Assembly (NCBI RefSeq): GCF_000150275.1
Contig: NW_002060943.1
Span: 5,996,644-6,060,643 of the forward strand
Direction: 5' to 3'
Length of the DNA: 64,000 nt
Source: Trichoplax adhaerens
Lineage: Eukaryota; Placozoa; Uniplacotomia; Trichoplacea; Trichoplacidae
Position 1 is the first letter of the stretch. The number at the start of each line of letters is the position of its first letter. Below are positions 23,224-36,699 of this stretch, piece by piece. A program made the position numbers and the translations under genes. Under the pieces are notes generated by a model. That model saw only the letters and a list, made by a program, of their open reading frames with translations. It ran no database searches and had not been told where the DNA came from.

Positions 23224-24350
23224 CTATTAAGAGAACTGATAAAACTTGAGAATCATTCATGGTATTAATCAAAGAGTATGACTGAAGGCTGGTTATACAG
23301 TATATCTCGTACATGGTGACTTCAGGTTTTCTGCGTCATTCGTAAATAAGAAGTTACTTATAATATTTGTCTTATAATGTTATACTTTACCGGATTGCTT
23401 TGATAATACCATTTTTTATATCTATACGTACAGATTAACATTACCATAATGGCATGACGTTATACTCATATCAAAGTCGAAAATAAAACTATGCGTAAAC
23501 AAAACTTTATTTTTCAATCATTTCATAATTTCTCGATGCGCGTACTGGTTTACAATGTTATATAAGTTCATGCAATAATTACGATAGCTACAGTAAGTAT
23601 AACTTTCACTAAGGCTTTTAGGTTCAAGCGACAAGCGGATTTTGTTAATTTCTCTAGTATGGATTATCACGATAGAAAGCTATTCATATGAACCAATCGA
23701 TATTTAATTTGCCTTTATTGCAGTTCAAAACAGCGCTAAATTATTTAAATTTAGTTGACTCAAATATTTCAATCGCAAGATCAACCTTGGGCTAATGCAA
23801 TGGTAGAACAGATCTTTTAATTATTTAAAGGTGGTTTTAGTCGAGATCGTTATGTATGACATTTTGACTTTTCTCTACTAACGTGTAAGAAGAAATAATT
23901 ATGATCTTCGCAACTGTGTCACAAAACCTACATATTGAATGACAATATAGCAGTTGTGTTTGTACATTACGAAAAATATGTGTATGCACCGTAAAGAGTC
24001 CCATTTGATGTAAATGACAACTTGATTGCTAAGGCTGAAAACGTATTCAATGACAGAGTTACTGCATTTAGTATACACAGTATATTTGCAGTATTATAAC
24101 TATATAGTAAGAGAAAAATATCGAAAAGCTCGTAACTACGCTACAATAAACTTTTAGATATGACTTTAGTTCATATACAATACAGTATACGAATGCTATT
24201 AAGCCTTTTGCAGATAAAAACTAAAAATTTATCAATATTTCCTACACTTTTAAGAAGAAATAAAATGACAAACTTTTCTTGGAATAACATGTTTCTCACA
24301 TTAAATTCTTACATCGAAGATAAGATAAAATAGGCGTTCTAATCGCCGTA
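23224..24350. other. Convergent spacer, no gene seen
   Basis: AT-rich DNA between the 3' ends of the phosphatase and PAQR genes. No exon or strong repeat recognised. Confidence 0.55.
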
Positions 24351-25820
24351 TTAATAATTACCATTTTTAAAAATACTATGAACCACTGAGCAGTTATGAC
24401 CAACAAGTTGATGATAGTCAGCATAGCTATTTAAAGAACAATAGGTGAGAATTGCACCTACTACCACGAAGACGTGAAAAAGTTGATGACTCTGAAACTA
24501 AATATAAAGTTGCAAATATTAAGTCAAATTGCTTGCAAACGAACATTTAAAATCCAAAAAGCGAGACCAACTGTTATGCTTACTACGATATCGCATCGTC
24601 CAGGAAAAAAGCGCTCAGGTGTGCGAGTGGCGTATAAAGTTACTCCAACCAAATAGCTCAAGCCACTAGCTAGAAACCATGGTATACCTCCTATTTCTAT
24701 AGCTCTATAAAATCCAGTGATACCACAGTAATGAAGCAATGGAACGACTCCAGAACCTCCTACGCCGCCAAACAATGCTGTAAAATGTTCCAGATCATAA
24801 TAATATTATCTCATATTCATAGAACACTTACAATTACAGTAATATTTTTCATACAAGAAATAACATACCTGCCCTAAAAGTACGATATTTTGATTCAGAA
24901 AATTTATCGAACAGTGATACGATGGCAGCTGCAGTACCTAAAACGATCGCCACAGTCTCATAAATGATAAGGGGGATGGTATAGCAGTAAAATGCGTAAT
25001 AGATAAGTGACACGTTTGATCCGACAACCAAAGTTGCAATTCCCAAATAATCTAATCTGTTGAGACGCACAAGAGTTAAAAAGAGTTTCGAAATAGAATT
25101 GAAGGCTTACTAAAGCGTTCTATCAGCAATAAGGCAATACGACGTACTATATAGTGCAATACTATAAACAAGACACAATGAATAATAGCTCGAGCAGACA
25201 CTTACTTAGCAGATGATTTCATAACTCTAAAAGAATAGCAATAAATGGTGTGAAAGAAAGACGAAAACAGGAGGCAGGTAATCGCTCCAGCAAAAAATGC
25301 TCTAGAATTGATAAAATACACGTTTAAATAAATAGTGTGCTCTTCGCAAACAAGTTAAATGTTTATTGTTTATTATTCGATACAAAGATAATTGATTGCA
25401 ATAAATTTGAGAAAGTTTGATATTTAAGAATCATTTAAGTAATTAGTGAACATATTCGTGATATATTATGAAAGTCGATATACGTATTGTACAAACTGTG
25501 ACTAGTTTTAAAACTGATCATTATATTGACAATAGGCAGATACAATAGGTTACCCGAAGACTGCTTGTTCTTGCCATGTTTTCTGGCTGAGTGGCACTGA
25601 AAAACAGTATATAGCAAATATCAGTAGCCCAATAAAACCTAAAAGATGAGTCCAGATGTTTCCAGTTTCGGTATGGATACGAAAGATGCTACGCAAACAA
25701 AGTGAGACAGAAGGGAGCTGAGGTCGATATCCTTTGACTAGAAATTCATTATCCTGAAGCCAATCAGGTAATTTATTAAATGGGAGAGTTTTCCAATCGT
25801 TCGGTGGTTGAACAACTACC
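24351..25820 (-). CDS. AdipoR-like PAQR receptor, seven-transmembrane zinc hydrolase-type protein; 5' end unresolved
   Basis: Exons are 25820-25554, 25301-25206, 25056-24869, 24777-24584 and 24491-24351, all in phase. The first listed exon starts in phase 2, so at least one upstream exon with the start codon is missing from this model. Family members (AdipoR1/2) are membrane proteins with a zinc site linked to ceramidase activity. Recognised segments: LPDWLQDNEFLVKGYRPQLP; SIFRIHTETGNIWTHLLGF; FHTIYCYSFRVMKSSAKLDY, giving the first zinc His and the conserved Asp; TPERFFPGRCDI; and SHQLFHVFVVV, with the two C-terminal zinc histidines. All zinc ligands of the family therefore appear present. 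The 5' flank carries a TACTGTACAGTA tract at about 25925-25950. Confidence 0.9.
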
Positions 25821-26639
25821 CTAAATTTTAACAATTCAATTAGAAACCCAAATGAGTGTTTAGTTGTTCGAGACCAATGTAAATATACGTGATAATGCAG
25901 AGCAAGAAAACGAACTGCTGACTACTGTATTGTAGTGTACTGTACAGTAACGATCCATGACTTTGAATGGACTCCGAAAAAGTAAAATAATAACAGGGGT
26001 TTAACCGCAAATGTAACACAGCAGTATCCCGTAGGCACGATTGATTGAAACTGATATCGACGTTAGTTCTCTTCAAGACTAACTATCCATCTGTCTTATG
26101 AGACCGATTGCGTTGATTTTACGAGTGTAAGAAATGGAGAACCAAAGGACTAAACATTTTTAAGAACTACCGAAAAATCACATTACACTAGTGTTAGTCG
26201 CTCTAGATATAAAGTAAGATGTGCAACTCACAGTGCAAGTACATACTATACTGTACGCGAAGTATAAAATGCGCGTGAGTTGTAAGTATGATTTATGATT
26301 GACGATAAATCTCCAAAAATATTTTTACACCATAGCATAAAAACTACTTGTACTGTAGTATATCATTATACGCGTATTATGACAGGCTAATATTAACAGC
26401 AGTACTGGTTCATGGCAGTCTTGTTACGGGGCTTCCGTTGTTCATGATCACTGCATTTGGGATGAATGACTTTCGATCGTTTTTTTGCTTTCATCCTTTC
26501 ATGCTCGAATACACACGGTTATTTAACTCGAAATCAGGATTGGGGTTACAAATAGGAAGGATTAGGAAATCAGTCGAGCTCCATCATGCTCCATCATTAA
26601 AAGTCTGATCTGAGCTGATCATACTGAGTTCTGTAAGTT

Positions 26640-26950
26640 AGCACTGTATAGTACAGTGTACAGTACTGTGCACTGTACCGTACTGTCAACACTGCTCATG
26701 TACTGTACACTGTACACTGTACAGTACCGTTCAAAACCAGTCTCCAGTATAGAAAGTACTATACGGTAGACTCAGTCTGATACAGTACACTGTCGTAACT
26801 AACCGGTGAATTCGTTGACTCCCTGATTTGACCTTTGGCTTTGGGTGCACATTAATCACGCCCTTCTACAGTACCAATACAGTACAGTACAGTACATTGC
26901 AACTGGAAGCCAGGGACTACTGTACACTGTACACTGTACACTGTACTGAC
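26640..26950. repeat. Pentamer and heptamer tract cluster
   Basis: Two dense blocks (about 26640-26800 and 26865-26950). Besides TACTG/CAGTA pentamers, the second block ends in a regular ACTGTAC heptamer array at about 26919-26948. The repeat family therefore also amplifies as 7-mers. Confidence 0.85.
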
Positions 26951-27180
26951 TGAATAAAAGAGACAGTCATGCCTATTACACAATACCGCGCTGCGCCTGC
27001 GTGGCTTGGCAGCCGCAGCACGGAGCAACAGTTTGTACGCATGAGACAGTGCACAGTTGGAAAGATCAGCAAGTTTCCTAATTTTTAGTCTGTAGAGAGA
27101 AAGATAGTCTCTTTCGTTAGTAACACTAACTGTACTCTATTCTGATTCCAAGATCTACTTAAGCACGTTCATAGTTCAAA

Positions 27181-27345
27181 TTAAATGAATTAAATTAAAT
27201 TAAATTAATTAATTACTGAATGAATGAATTTGCAACCTGAAAGGATTACAGTTGGGAGTACTGTACGTACAGTACAATATACTGTACTGTATATTGATAT
27301 ATTAACTATGTACTGTACTACTGTACAGTATACTGTACTACTGTA
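27181..27345. repeat. AATTA microsatellite followed by palindromic pentamer tract
   Basis: AAATT-type pentanucleotide repeats at about 27181-27215 precede GAATGAATGAAT. A TACTG/CAGTA block at 27255-27345 follows, containing inverted units such as GTACTGTACGTACAGTACAA. Confidence 0.75.
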
Positions 27346-30300
27346 TTAGTCCGATATGGCAATTGAACCTTCAATAAATACTCTAAATACAGCGGAATAA
27401 ATTAAAGTAGTACCATTTCAGCATACAGTATAACAACGACACTTGAAAGTGGAAGAAAGAAAATAAGCTACGGTCTATTTCCCACACAAGTGATTTGCAA
27501 GATACTGCATTGCATTGATGCAAAAAAATCCATATCCCTTCAGCTCTGCAATCCCCGCAAACAGCCAATTTACGATAATATACAGTACCTAACTCTGCTA
27601 TACCGTAAAATATTGTATTCGAATTGATACTAAGCGACACCATATCATGCAGTACTTGCATATAGCCCTAGTTGGTTTAGCTGACTACTTTACAAATATA
27701 AAATATATTCAACATTACGTTGGAAATTATTGTAATGCATATCAAGCTAATTAATTCGTTCGTCCATTTTTAGAAAATCAGTCATTGCAGCCAAGTTCAA
27801 ATGTTGACTAACTACAGTACGTATACTCATAATCATCATGTGATTATTGGCCAGAAAGAATCTAAATAAAACCTTATCAACTTCAGTAGCACTGCATGGA
27901 TATCAAATTCGATACAATAACTTGCTGCACAGGGTAAGAGTAAATGCAGTCAAAATTTTTACTTGCTTAAATAGTGCAGTGAAGTGATCGTGTTGCACTA
28001 GATATTAATCGCTTCACAACAAGTATAGTTCTATTGTGAGAAGTTTTACTATACGAGTGTACGCATAGGTATCTAAAGTTCGCTAACCGAGTACAGTATA
28101 TCTGTCTATATTACGTTATATTTATTTAGTGTCTAAAAACTGTATGACTATTGAATTGTGTCAATTCTATATACTTATAATTGAAAGGAATATAGTAATG
28201 GACATTTGTGGTTCACTTGGTAACTTATAAATGTTTAAGGAAAATGGATAAGGAAGCCCATTTCCTTAACAGCTGAGTTATTACCAAATCTATAATATAT
28301 AGCTTTTAGGTCATTACTTTTGGGTTAGGCCTATAATATACGCGTATATGTACGGACTGCGCTCACCATAGACTAACGAGCTACTATGCCATCGTAAGGT
28401 TTATAAGATTTCAATATATCACAGTGGTACAGGTAGCTCGACACCATTTACGAGTATAATCGCAATTACTTGAACTAATTAGAATACGGAAAATGTACCT
28501 ATAAACGTTGACCTTTTTTCCGTTATAATAGGTTGAGTATCTAACTTCAGGTATTTTTGAAGATTCATCATTATTTCCCTATAAATGAGAAGATGCTTTA
28601 ATTTAGTTTACCGTCACACAAAAATTAACATCTCAAAGTGGCTTATGAATTGTTTAGCTGCTTTCGCATACATAATTATATTTATATAATTATAAAAATT
28701 TACACAACTACTTGCATAGCTAGCTGCACTATTAGCATGAAAAACAAATTTACAGCCATATTATTACTGCTTAAAATTTTATACTGCAATGCTTGCTCAG
28801 GAATTTGGGTTCCGTAGTGATACTGCTTTACTAGACGACCTGCAATCGAAGTCACTGTATGTTTATCCATTTATTTATTTAACTCTAATTAATTCATGGG
28901 GATGATATCAAAATATGCTACCGAATAGGCAGGATTAAAAACTAATAATAACATAACTTTCTTGCATTTAACAAGAATAATTGGTTAAGACATTGAATGA
29001 CTACAGTAGATTAGGCATCGCATTATATGCATACTAGTCGATCCCTCACTGGTGATACTGTACTTGTACTTTTTAGCTTTTTAGTTTACATTGTTATTTG
29101 TAACTGTCACTGTAGTAATACCATAGGCCAAGTATTTATGTTTTAGTTTGACTCAGTATGGGATCTATATGGCCGTAGAACTACTGTACTGTATGTAATA
29201 GTCGGCTATACTGATCCGGAGCTACCTAATGAGGATTAAATTTGGAGATATTCAATGGATGTAATTCTAATTCAGTATAATTTAACAAGCAGCAAACGAC
29301 CTCAATTTAAATCGTCGAAGAGCATCAAACTATTCACTAATGGACACGCCGATAAAAGACAGCAGCTATGCAGTGTCGATATAAATAAATAAAAATATTC
29401 GCAATTTACTTAAGTGGTGTTTACTATTAATAGCTTTAAAATGAAGGCTTCGTACTGTACAGTACTGTACTTTACATCCCATTGCAAACATGTTGCAGCA
29501 AATGTATCGTTGGTTATTGCGGCATCGAAGCGATCAAATAAATGCAATGAAAGAGCATGCTAGACGAACAACTATCGCGATACTGTAATATCAAAGTGAT
29601 CGTGTTGGCTCTACGTTTGTCTATCAATTCTAGTTGGACATAAAACATTGCAAAATCTAATTGCAATTACCAAGTGCAATAGCCGATATAGCTCCTATAA
29701 AAATTCAGCACGCCTAATTAAGTAGTTCAACGAGAGCAGATCGGTAGAATCTATTCGCTTTGCAAGTCGCCAGTGATACATAATTAGAATGGGTATAATA
29801 GTTAGCCAATGACTACCATTATACAATCATTATCAACTGAATTACTATACATAGCATAAATAAGGTAATTAGTATCAGCATAAAGGGGGAGGGAGGAGGA
29901 AAAAAAAAAATCTTCAATGACTCATACGAAAAGCGTTACGATAATTTATCAGCTACCTTTTCTAGACTGGCTTCCACTGCTGCCTTTGCATTCGTTTCTG
30001 TGATGTTTTCGTTTCCATTCTGCTTCAAGTCGAACATAGTCGTTGCTTCAGATAATTTACTGTGCTGTACTGTAAATGTTAATGCACAATCGTCTTTCAA
30101 TTGTCGTGGGGAATTATTGCAGAGTAAAGTCAATTGAATAACCAGCGCGCTTGAAAACTGCTAAAATCCGATATACCAATGCGAAGTTGACTATGAATTC
30201 ATCAATTTATAGCCTAAATTGAATTTGGATACGCGTATCTTGTCATGCAAGTGATGACTCTGATTGAAGTTAATTAAAGCAACTAGAATGAAACTACAGT

Positions 30301-30597
30301 TTGTAGGACATGGAACGTACAATGATGAAATTATGTCCAATTTTTATCATTGATCGCAAAAAGAAGTTCTTTGTCTCGACTCACTGAGTACTCGTCGTCA
30401 AGCCAGGTAGAGATCGATGCTGATTGAATGCAATGTTTGCAAATTAATTTGCAAATAAAGTCGTTCGCCTACACCAAGTGATTACTATCTACACCAATAT
30501 GCAAAATGTTGAAATCTTTTCCTTCCAACGCTGCCTTAGGTGTCAAGGTGAAAATAAACATCTACGGCCCCCCCAAATTTTACCAAATTGGCAATAA

Positions 30598-30965
30598 CTG
30601 CAGTATGACTATGTGCGAACAATGTTCACCCATTAACAGGTCATTCACAGTCGGTACGATCGCCACTAGGCTATCAATCATGCTGGATCCTACTGTACAG
30701 TGTATAGTACTGTAGCGCACTGTACTGTACGGTGAAGAGTTCACTCTGCCTCAGGGAATTCAAGTCGTTTGCAGTATGACTGTGTGCGAACAATGTTCAT
30801 CCATTAACAGGTCATTCACAGTCGGTACGATCGCCACTAGGCTATCAATCATACTGTACAGTACTGGATCCTACTGTACAGTGTATAGTACTGTAGTGTA
30901 CTGTACTGTACAGTACTGTACTGTACGGTGAAGAGTTCACCCTGCCTCAGGGAATTCAAGCCGTT
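30598..30965 (+). repeat. Tandem duplication (two copies) containing a variable pentamer tract
   Basis: Copy 1 is about 30598-30768 (171 bp) and copy 2 about 30769-30965 (about 196 bp). Outside the tract the copies differ at only a few bases. Inside it, copy 2 has an extra ACTGTACAGT-type insertion before GGATCC and a longer TACTG/CAGTA run before ACGGTGAAGAG. The length difference is almost wholly due to tract expansion or contraction. Confidence 0.88.
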
Positions 30966-31089
30966 TGTGGTGCTGGTTCGAAACGTTTCTTTCTATGGTC
31001 GATGACGACACTGACTAGAAAGGTCACCATGCTGGAGCGTGATGGCATGGCGCTACAAGCACTCGAGAAATACTTGTCACCACCATCCC

Positions 31090-31190
31090 AGAGTACAGTA
31101 CAGTGTACAGTACTGTACTGTATGTACAGACTCCGGTATACAGTACTGTAGCTTACAGTACTGTAGACGGTAGATTGTACTGTATTTGCT
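31090..31190. repeat. Pentamer palindrome cluster
   Basis: Starts with GAGTACAGTACAGTGTACAG and continues with both orientations to about 31190. Open frames across it are repeat-derived. Confidence 0.8.
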
Positions 31191-32639
31191 TCATCATTTG
31201 ACAATGCAGCAAATGCCCCTTGTGAAACCCTCTGTATTGAGGTGACCTGGATGGCTGGATGACCTCCTTGCCTGTATGACCTCCTTGTCTTTATGACCTC
31301 TAGAAAGGGTTCAAGTGTCTCGAAGGCAAACTGATAGTTTGAAGTAAGGCTACTGGCCTTTAAGCTCGTATGATTTCCAATTGAAAAAAAGGAGAAAAAA
31401 CTACGATGTGCACTTTAAAATGTACTAGAATAGACGGTTCTGAGACTTTGGGCATTTTGACTAGGCATGTATTTCGCATTGATATTGAAATGTGGCCGAT
31501 AGTGATAATCTGCTACAGGATATCAGTTGACCTGATACTGAGATCACCCTAGTTCTTATCTTCGAAGCCAGTTGGAAAGATGGATCGCCACTGATGTCCT
31601 CATAAAATATTGAGTAAAAGCATAGAGGGAATGCTAAGAAAAAAATAATGGTAAACGTAATAGAATAATAAGCCGCTACACGGTACTACTGCGCTTGTAC
31701 GAGTGTTCTGCGTAAGTAGTCATTAGCTCAGGAATCAAACAACGAGATTGCCCAGCACGCCATGTCGTGCAAATTATTCCATTACTTTCTATCTTCCAAC
31801 ATATCAAATGCTCCCAAAGCGGGTATAAAAGAAAACTAAGATATAAGATGGTCAGAGTGACAAATTGCTACAGCATATTGTTCAATAACGATCATTCTGA
31901 GTTATTAACTACTTTAAAATACCAGTCAACACTGGAAATTGTATCGAAATTGGAAACCTTTGTACTGTATTTACTTCCATTGGGTCATACAGGAATACAA
32001 TATTCATGTTTTGACAGTCAATACTATGCAATTTAAATGAATAATTTTATCGTCCAATAGAGAAAAAATTGGAGATTAAAGTGGAACCTGAACGTCTATA
32101 TTAGCTTAAATTTGACCTGACCTAACTAGGTTTCGAAGTACTACCTAATAATATCTCTTCAATACAGTACTGCGCAGAACATAATGATTGATACCGCCAC
32201 TTTATGCGGGTAGGATGACCAGGACTTAATAATTTGGGCATTTGATGTAGGGATACACAAAGTACATCGGTAAAACGATCACATTATATCACTGTAGCCT
32301 ATGGATCCATTTATACCACCTGTAGATCAGTAAATATGTTTATTACCATCTCTTGTGTATGTAATATTTTATTTGATATAAATATATTATTGACGTTGAG
32401 CACACTGAAAATTAAATAGATAATTTCATCGGGATACAAAATACTGTTACAATATCCAGTGTGCCAAGTGATCATTATTACTAGAACAACTTCTTCCTAA
32501 TAAGGAAATGAAATCATGTAGACACGCCTAGTGGAATAAATAAATCCGTTTGAATTGGACTGATGATAATAACTGAAAACGTCCAGCAATTATCTTCATA
32601 TCACATACAATAATTGTTGAGAAAGATATTAAAATACAA

Positions 32640-35600
32640 CTACATCCTTAAAAATTCACGGTTTTCTGGGTCTTCCATGTCAAAGTGCGCAGCCTCGCGA
32701 ATTCTCTGTTCGTATCTCTAAATTGATCAATAATAAAGTGAAATAGATCCTTGAGAAATCTCTTGATGTGGTTTTCTTATACATTAAAACGATCATTAAC
32801 TTATGATTTATGACATGACAATGTGCAATAAATTAATTTATCCTGCAAGTCGCTGATGATATTCGTATATTCATAATTTTAATTAATCAGCTCAGTCAAC
32901 TCCATAATTTTTACATCGCTATAGTCGTATATACGAGAATGTTAACACATCAATGCTCGGATATACGCGTATACTATACTTTATTACCATAAATTCTTCG
33001 GGATCCATATGTTCATTATCCTCTCGCTCTGGGTCCCATCCTTCATCGTGTTCGAATTCTTTCGATTCACTAGCTTTAATAAACTCATCCAACGAGATTA
33101 AAGCATCTTTATTGGTATCGATCTAGTTAACGTAACGGAAATATTGAAGTTACTGTCATGTTGAACGATACTATGCCTTCGCAGGCCGTACTGAAGTTCA
33201 CCGAACTTATAAATTTTACTGAAATCTCATCTTAACAGCCATTTCTAAATCGGAATATTGCTTTATTATCAATATTCTTTATTTCCGATTTACAATTATA
33301 AACTCTACATAAACTTTTAGTTATTATTTCTATCGCAAATAATACCCTTAAAATCTCTCTCTATGTATTTTATGTATATTAATTATAATATCTCTATATA
33401 TATCTATGTGTGCAATTGAAATGTAATGCTGCCCAATGCTGCACCTTAGCCTAACATGGCATTATGTAGATTAATGTGCTTACATGGAACGTAAGCAAGA
33501 TACACATTTAAGCTATAAATGCGAATTGGATAGTAATTACATGCTTAACTAAACAATAAAGTTGTGCGTATAGATAACAATTTCACATCGTAATATTATT
33601 TGACTAGCGAGTCACAATAATAAACCATGCCACTTTTCTCTTTGTGAATAAAAAGTGAACCTATCTATATTAAGCACCAAACTATAAAACTGGTGCTATA
33701 AATCTAGCTATCATAAAATTCCTGATTACGTAGAAATTTATTGTTTTAGACCATGTAAACAATTACAGTCTTTAATTCATGACGATAATAATTAAGGTAC
33801 CTCTCGGACAAAGTGATTGCGCATTCCGGTTGTAATTTTTCTCATTTTCACTTCATCATTGCTACCATCATTCTTGGTAAGCTTATGGCTCTACATAAAT
33901 AATACAATTTACAGTATTTAAATTTACACAGCAAATATAATATACACCAAATGGTATAACTTGCGATAGATGCATAGAAAATGCACAGCATTTGTTGAAA
34001 GACTAATGGTCCTTCACTGAACTACCTGAACTTAAGGAAGTACAATACTATTCCGATGCTTCATTCCTTTTTAGCACATTAAAATAATTAATCTGAACGT
34101 AACATGTGGCACGTGTATAATCATTTAGTGCTTTTTAAATATCAATTATTACATATTACTAGTAGATGCCTCGCTCGTTATATTTCACGTATAATACATG
34201 TGCTTGGTACTGTACCCACTGTACAATAATTTATCACTGACTCACAATTTTCCTGATTGAGTATATTATATATACACTTAACTCAATCTGATTAATTTAT
34301 AAATTAATCCATTCTATTGTATAAATTAAATTCTTATCCGTTGTATACGTCTTTAAAAAACTAATTATTAACAGTCGTTATAGTCTCCGAAAAGTAAATT
34401 TATGACTGAAAAATAAGCTTAAAGTCATTTTTTGATATGTTTATAGACCGCATAACGACTGTAACGTAATTTAAATATATTGTTGTAATAGACTCTGATA
34501 TGAAGAACTGCGATTTATATATTCATATACCAATATATATGTGGTTATAAAGTATGTGTTTATATGAATTCCATATAGCAATTATACGAGTCATTATCGA
34601 AAATATTTATAAAAAAGTCCTTCAACTTATACAATTAATTGTAATTATACTATCACATTATGAATAGTGTGCACGTATAACAGGAAATAGCTAGATTTAT
34701 AACTAGATTATAGATAGAGTAATATTTTTTAAAAGTTTTAAAAATAAGTTGCTTAAGATTCATTCGCAACAATAATACGGTTAATAATAATACTATGAAT
34801 GACTAATATATAATACCTCTCGTTGCATGATTGCGTCTAACTCCGCAAAATCTAATTGTCCATCACCATTTAAATCTATACGGGAAAGATAGACATAGTG
34901 AGACTTCACACCATAAAATATCATACCGCTTGATGAATGACTCAGTGTAAAATTGGGCGTAACGATAGCGAATATATTTAGAAAAATATATCATAAGTTC
35001 TAAATTTTCAACAGGGTAATTGCTTAATTTTTATTTACGAGAAATATAGTACATACTCCCGTAAGCAATTACAACGGTCTCTTACCATGAGCAGCGAAAA
35101 ATGATCTAGGTGAAAAATCTCCTTGACTAAAGCCATCGTCTTTTTCCCAAACATCTTGTAGTTGAGCTTTACTTCCCTGTTGTAATAAAAATTATAACTT
35201 TAAATGCTATCACTATAAGTAAAAATGCAATAATACAGTGAGAAATAGGACATCTTATCGCCATGACAATATTTCAAATTTTAACAAAAGAATGGCCAGT
35301 TAGATAGGTAAAGAAAAGTGGAAACTTTCTATATTAATATAGAAAATATACGCGATAGGAATAATCACCGGATGATGAAGTTTCGCCTTTTCCTCAGAAT
35401 TGCTGTGTCCACTTTTGTCATCTTCAGCAGCTTTCGATTGCTCTTTAACCATTTCTTCTATATTTTTTTTTTCAAGTAACAATTTCTCGTATTCATACCG
35501 CATGAACTCCTGATGTTTGGCATCTTCAACTAATCGTATTCCTTCAGCGATCTTGAAATTAGATAAATGATAATTTAATAAAAGTGTAGTAATATTTATT

Positions 35601-36699
35601 AATGCCTACCAACTTCATCGTAAGTTTATCATATTAAAACCAATCAATCATATTTTGGTGAAATATTGTGATATAAATTAATCTAAACTAAAGAGTATTT
35701 AAGTTTACACACAAAAATAATATCAAAAATATCCCTCATAAACTCTAAAATTATATTATATTTACTAAGATGTAGCAAAAAGTTTTAACGAGACAAGTCA
35801 TAAATATGTACAAAACTAGCTTAATGTTGCCAATTCATTTTATTTAATACGGTACTAAAATTTAATCTTATTCACGCCCTATTATGCACTAATTAAGTAC
35901 CTGTTACCTTATTTTTAAAGATTAAATAATAAGAGAGTTGATTTAAAGAAAGTTGATTTGAAGAAAGCTGAAAATGTTAAAAGCTTACTAAACTGAATAA
36001 ATATATGGATCTTAATAAGCTGTCAATTGAACTACTATGATACGATTTATTACTGCCAAATTGGGAAAAGCTATTATATAGACTTTTATCCTTTTATGAG
36101 TCCTTCTCTTTGCTTCTTATAATATAGTATTACACACTTATTTATCGGTAGAAAATTATGAACTACGATGTCATAAGTACTAAAATAGTTGCCATAACTT
36201 TGAGACAGCAAGAAATTTATAGTTTATTTCTTCATCATTTGAATTTAAATGATTAAAACAATTTCCTCACTTTTTAAATTTACCCACTAACCTCTCCCAA
36301 TCTTTCTTTGATTCTCTCAATTACTTCATGTGGATCCTCACCATCCGTATTCTGGAATGGTACATTTGGATTCTCTTGTTGCTTCTCAGCTTTTCGTAGT
36401 TGATTTTGTAATTTTCTTTGTTCACGTATCTTTTCTTGTTCAAGATCATCGAATCTATCTATCATTTTTCTACTAAGCTCTTGTAAATTGGGATTAATTT
36501 TACCATCTTTACCAAGATCTTCATTCTTGTTCGATTTAATCTTTTCCCTTAGCTCTTTATCTTCTTTTAACAATTTGGCCGTCTCTTGAACTGCAAGTTG
36601 TTCTACCTTTTGAGTCCTATTAGCTGGTGGTCGTGACTCAATTAGTAGAGGCAGTACAAGAAATATAGCATTAATTAAAAGAAATGTTGCAATTTTCAT
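32640..36699 (-). CDS. Nucleobindin-like secretory EF-hand protein, copy A, seven exons
   Basis: Exons are 36699-36292, 35551-35369, 35176-35086, 34875-34817, 33890-33801, 33122-32988 and 32717-32640, phase-consistent, giving about 347 residues (vertebrate nucleobindins about 420-460). Nucleobindins are Golgi or secreted Ca2+-binding proteins. A signal peptide starts MKIATFLLINAIFLVLPLLI. Next come charged, coiled-coil-rich exons including RKMIDRFDDLEQEKIREQRK. The family junction KLHHP|GSKAQLQDVWE follows, then FFAAHDLNGDGQLDFAE (EF-hand 1: D-N-D-Q-E) and IDTNKDALISLDEFIKA (EF-hand 2, non-Gly at loop position 6 as in vertebrates). The protein ends soon after GWDPERED, so the long C-terminal leucine-zipper region of vertebrate nucleobindins is absent. 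Copy B lies directly upstream on the same strand. Confidence 0.88.
34290..34309. repeat. 20-bp perfect AT-rich palindrome in a nucleobindin A intron
   Basis: GATTAATTTATAAATTAATC reads the same on both strands. It sits in the intron between the exons ending 34817 and starting 33890. Given the base composition it may be chance. Confidence 0.55.

Larger units (their letters stand above)
25821..32639. other. Long gene-poor region with many tracts and duplications
   Basis: About 6.8 kb without a gene I can support. Contents: pentamer clusters at 25925-25950, 26640-26800, 26865-26950, 27255-27345, 29450-29475 and 31090-31190; an AATTA-type microsatellite near 27181-27215; a tandem duplication at 30598-30965; and a short degenerate repeat at 31240-31300 built on TATGACCTCCTTG. 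A 65-codon minus-strand frame ending at 29936 looks weakly coding but has no ATG or neighbouring exons. The missing PAQR 5' exon may lie in the first part. Confidence 0.5.

Noticed and set aside
25840-26076. Minus-strand frame as the first PAQR exon
   Set aside because: It stops in frame before the recognised PAQR exon, includes pentamer repeat sequence, lacks an ATG and shows no similarity to AdipoR N-termini.
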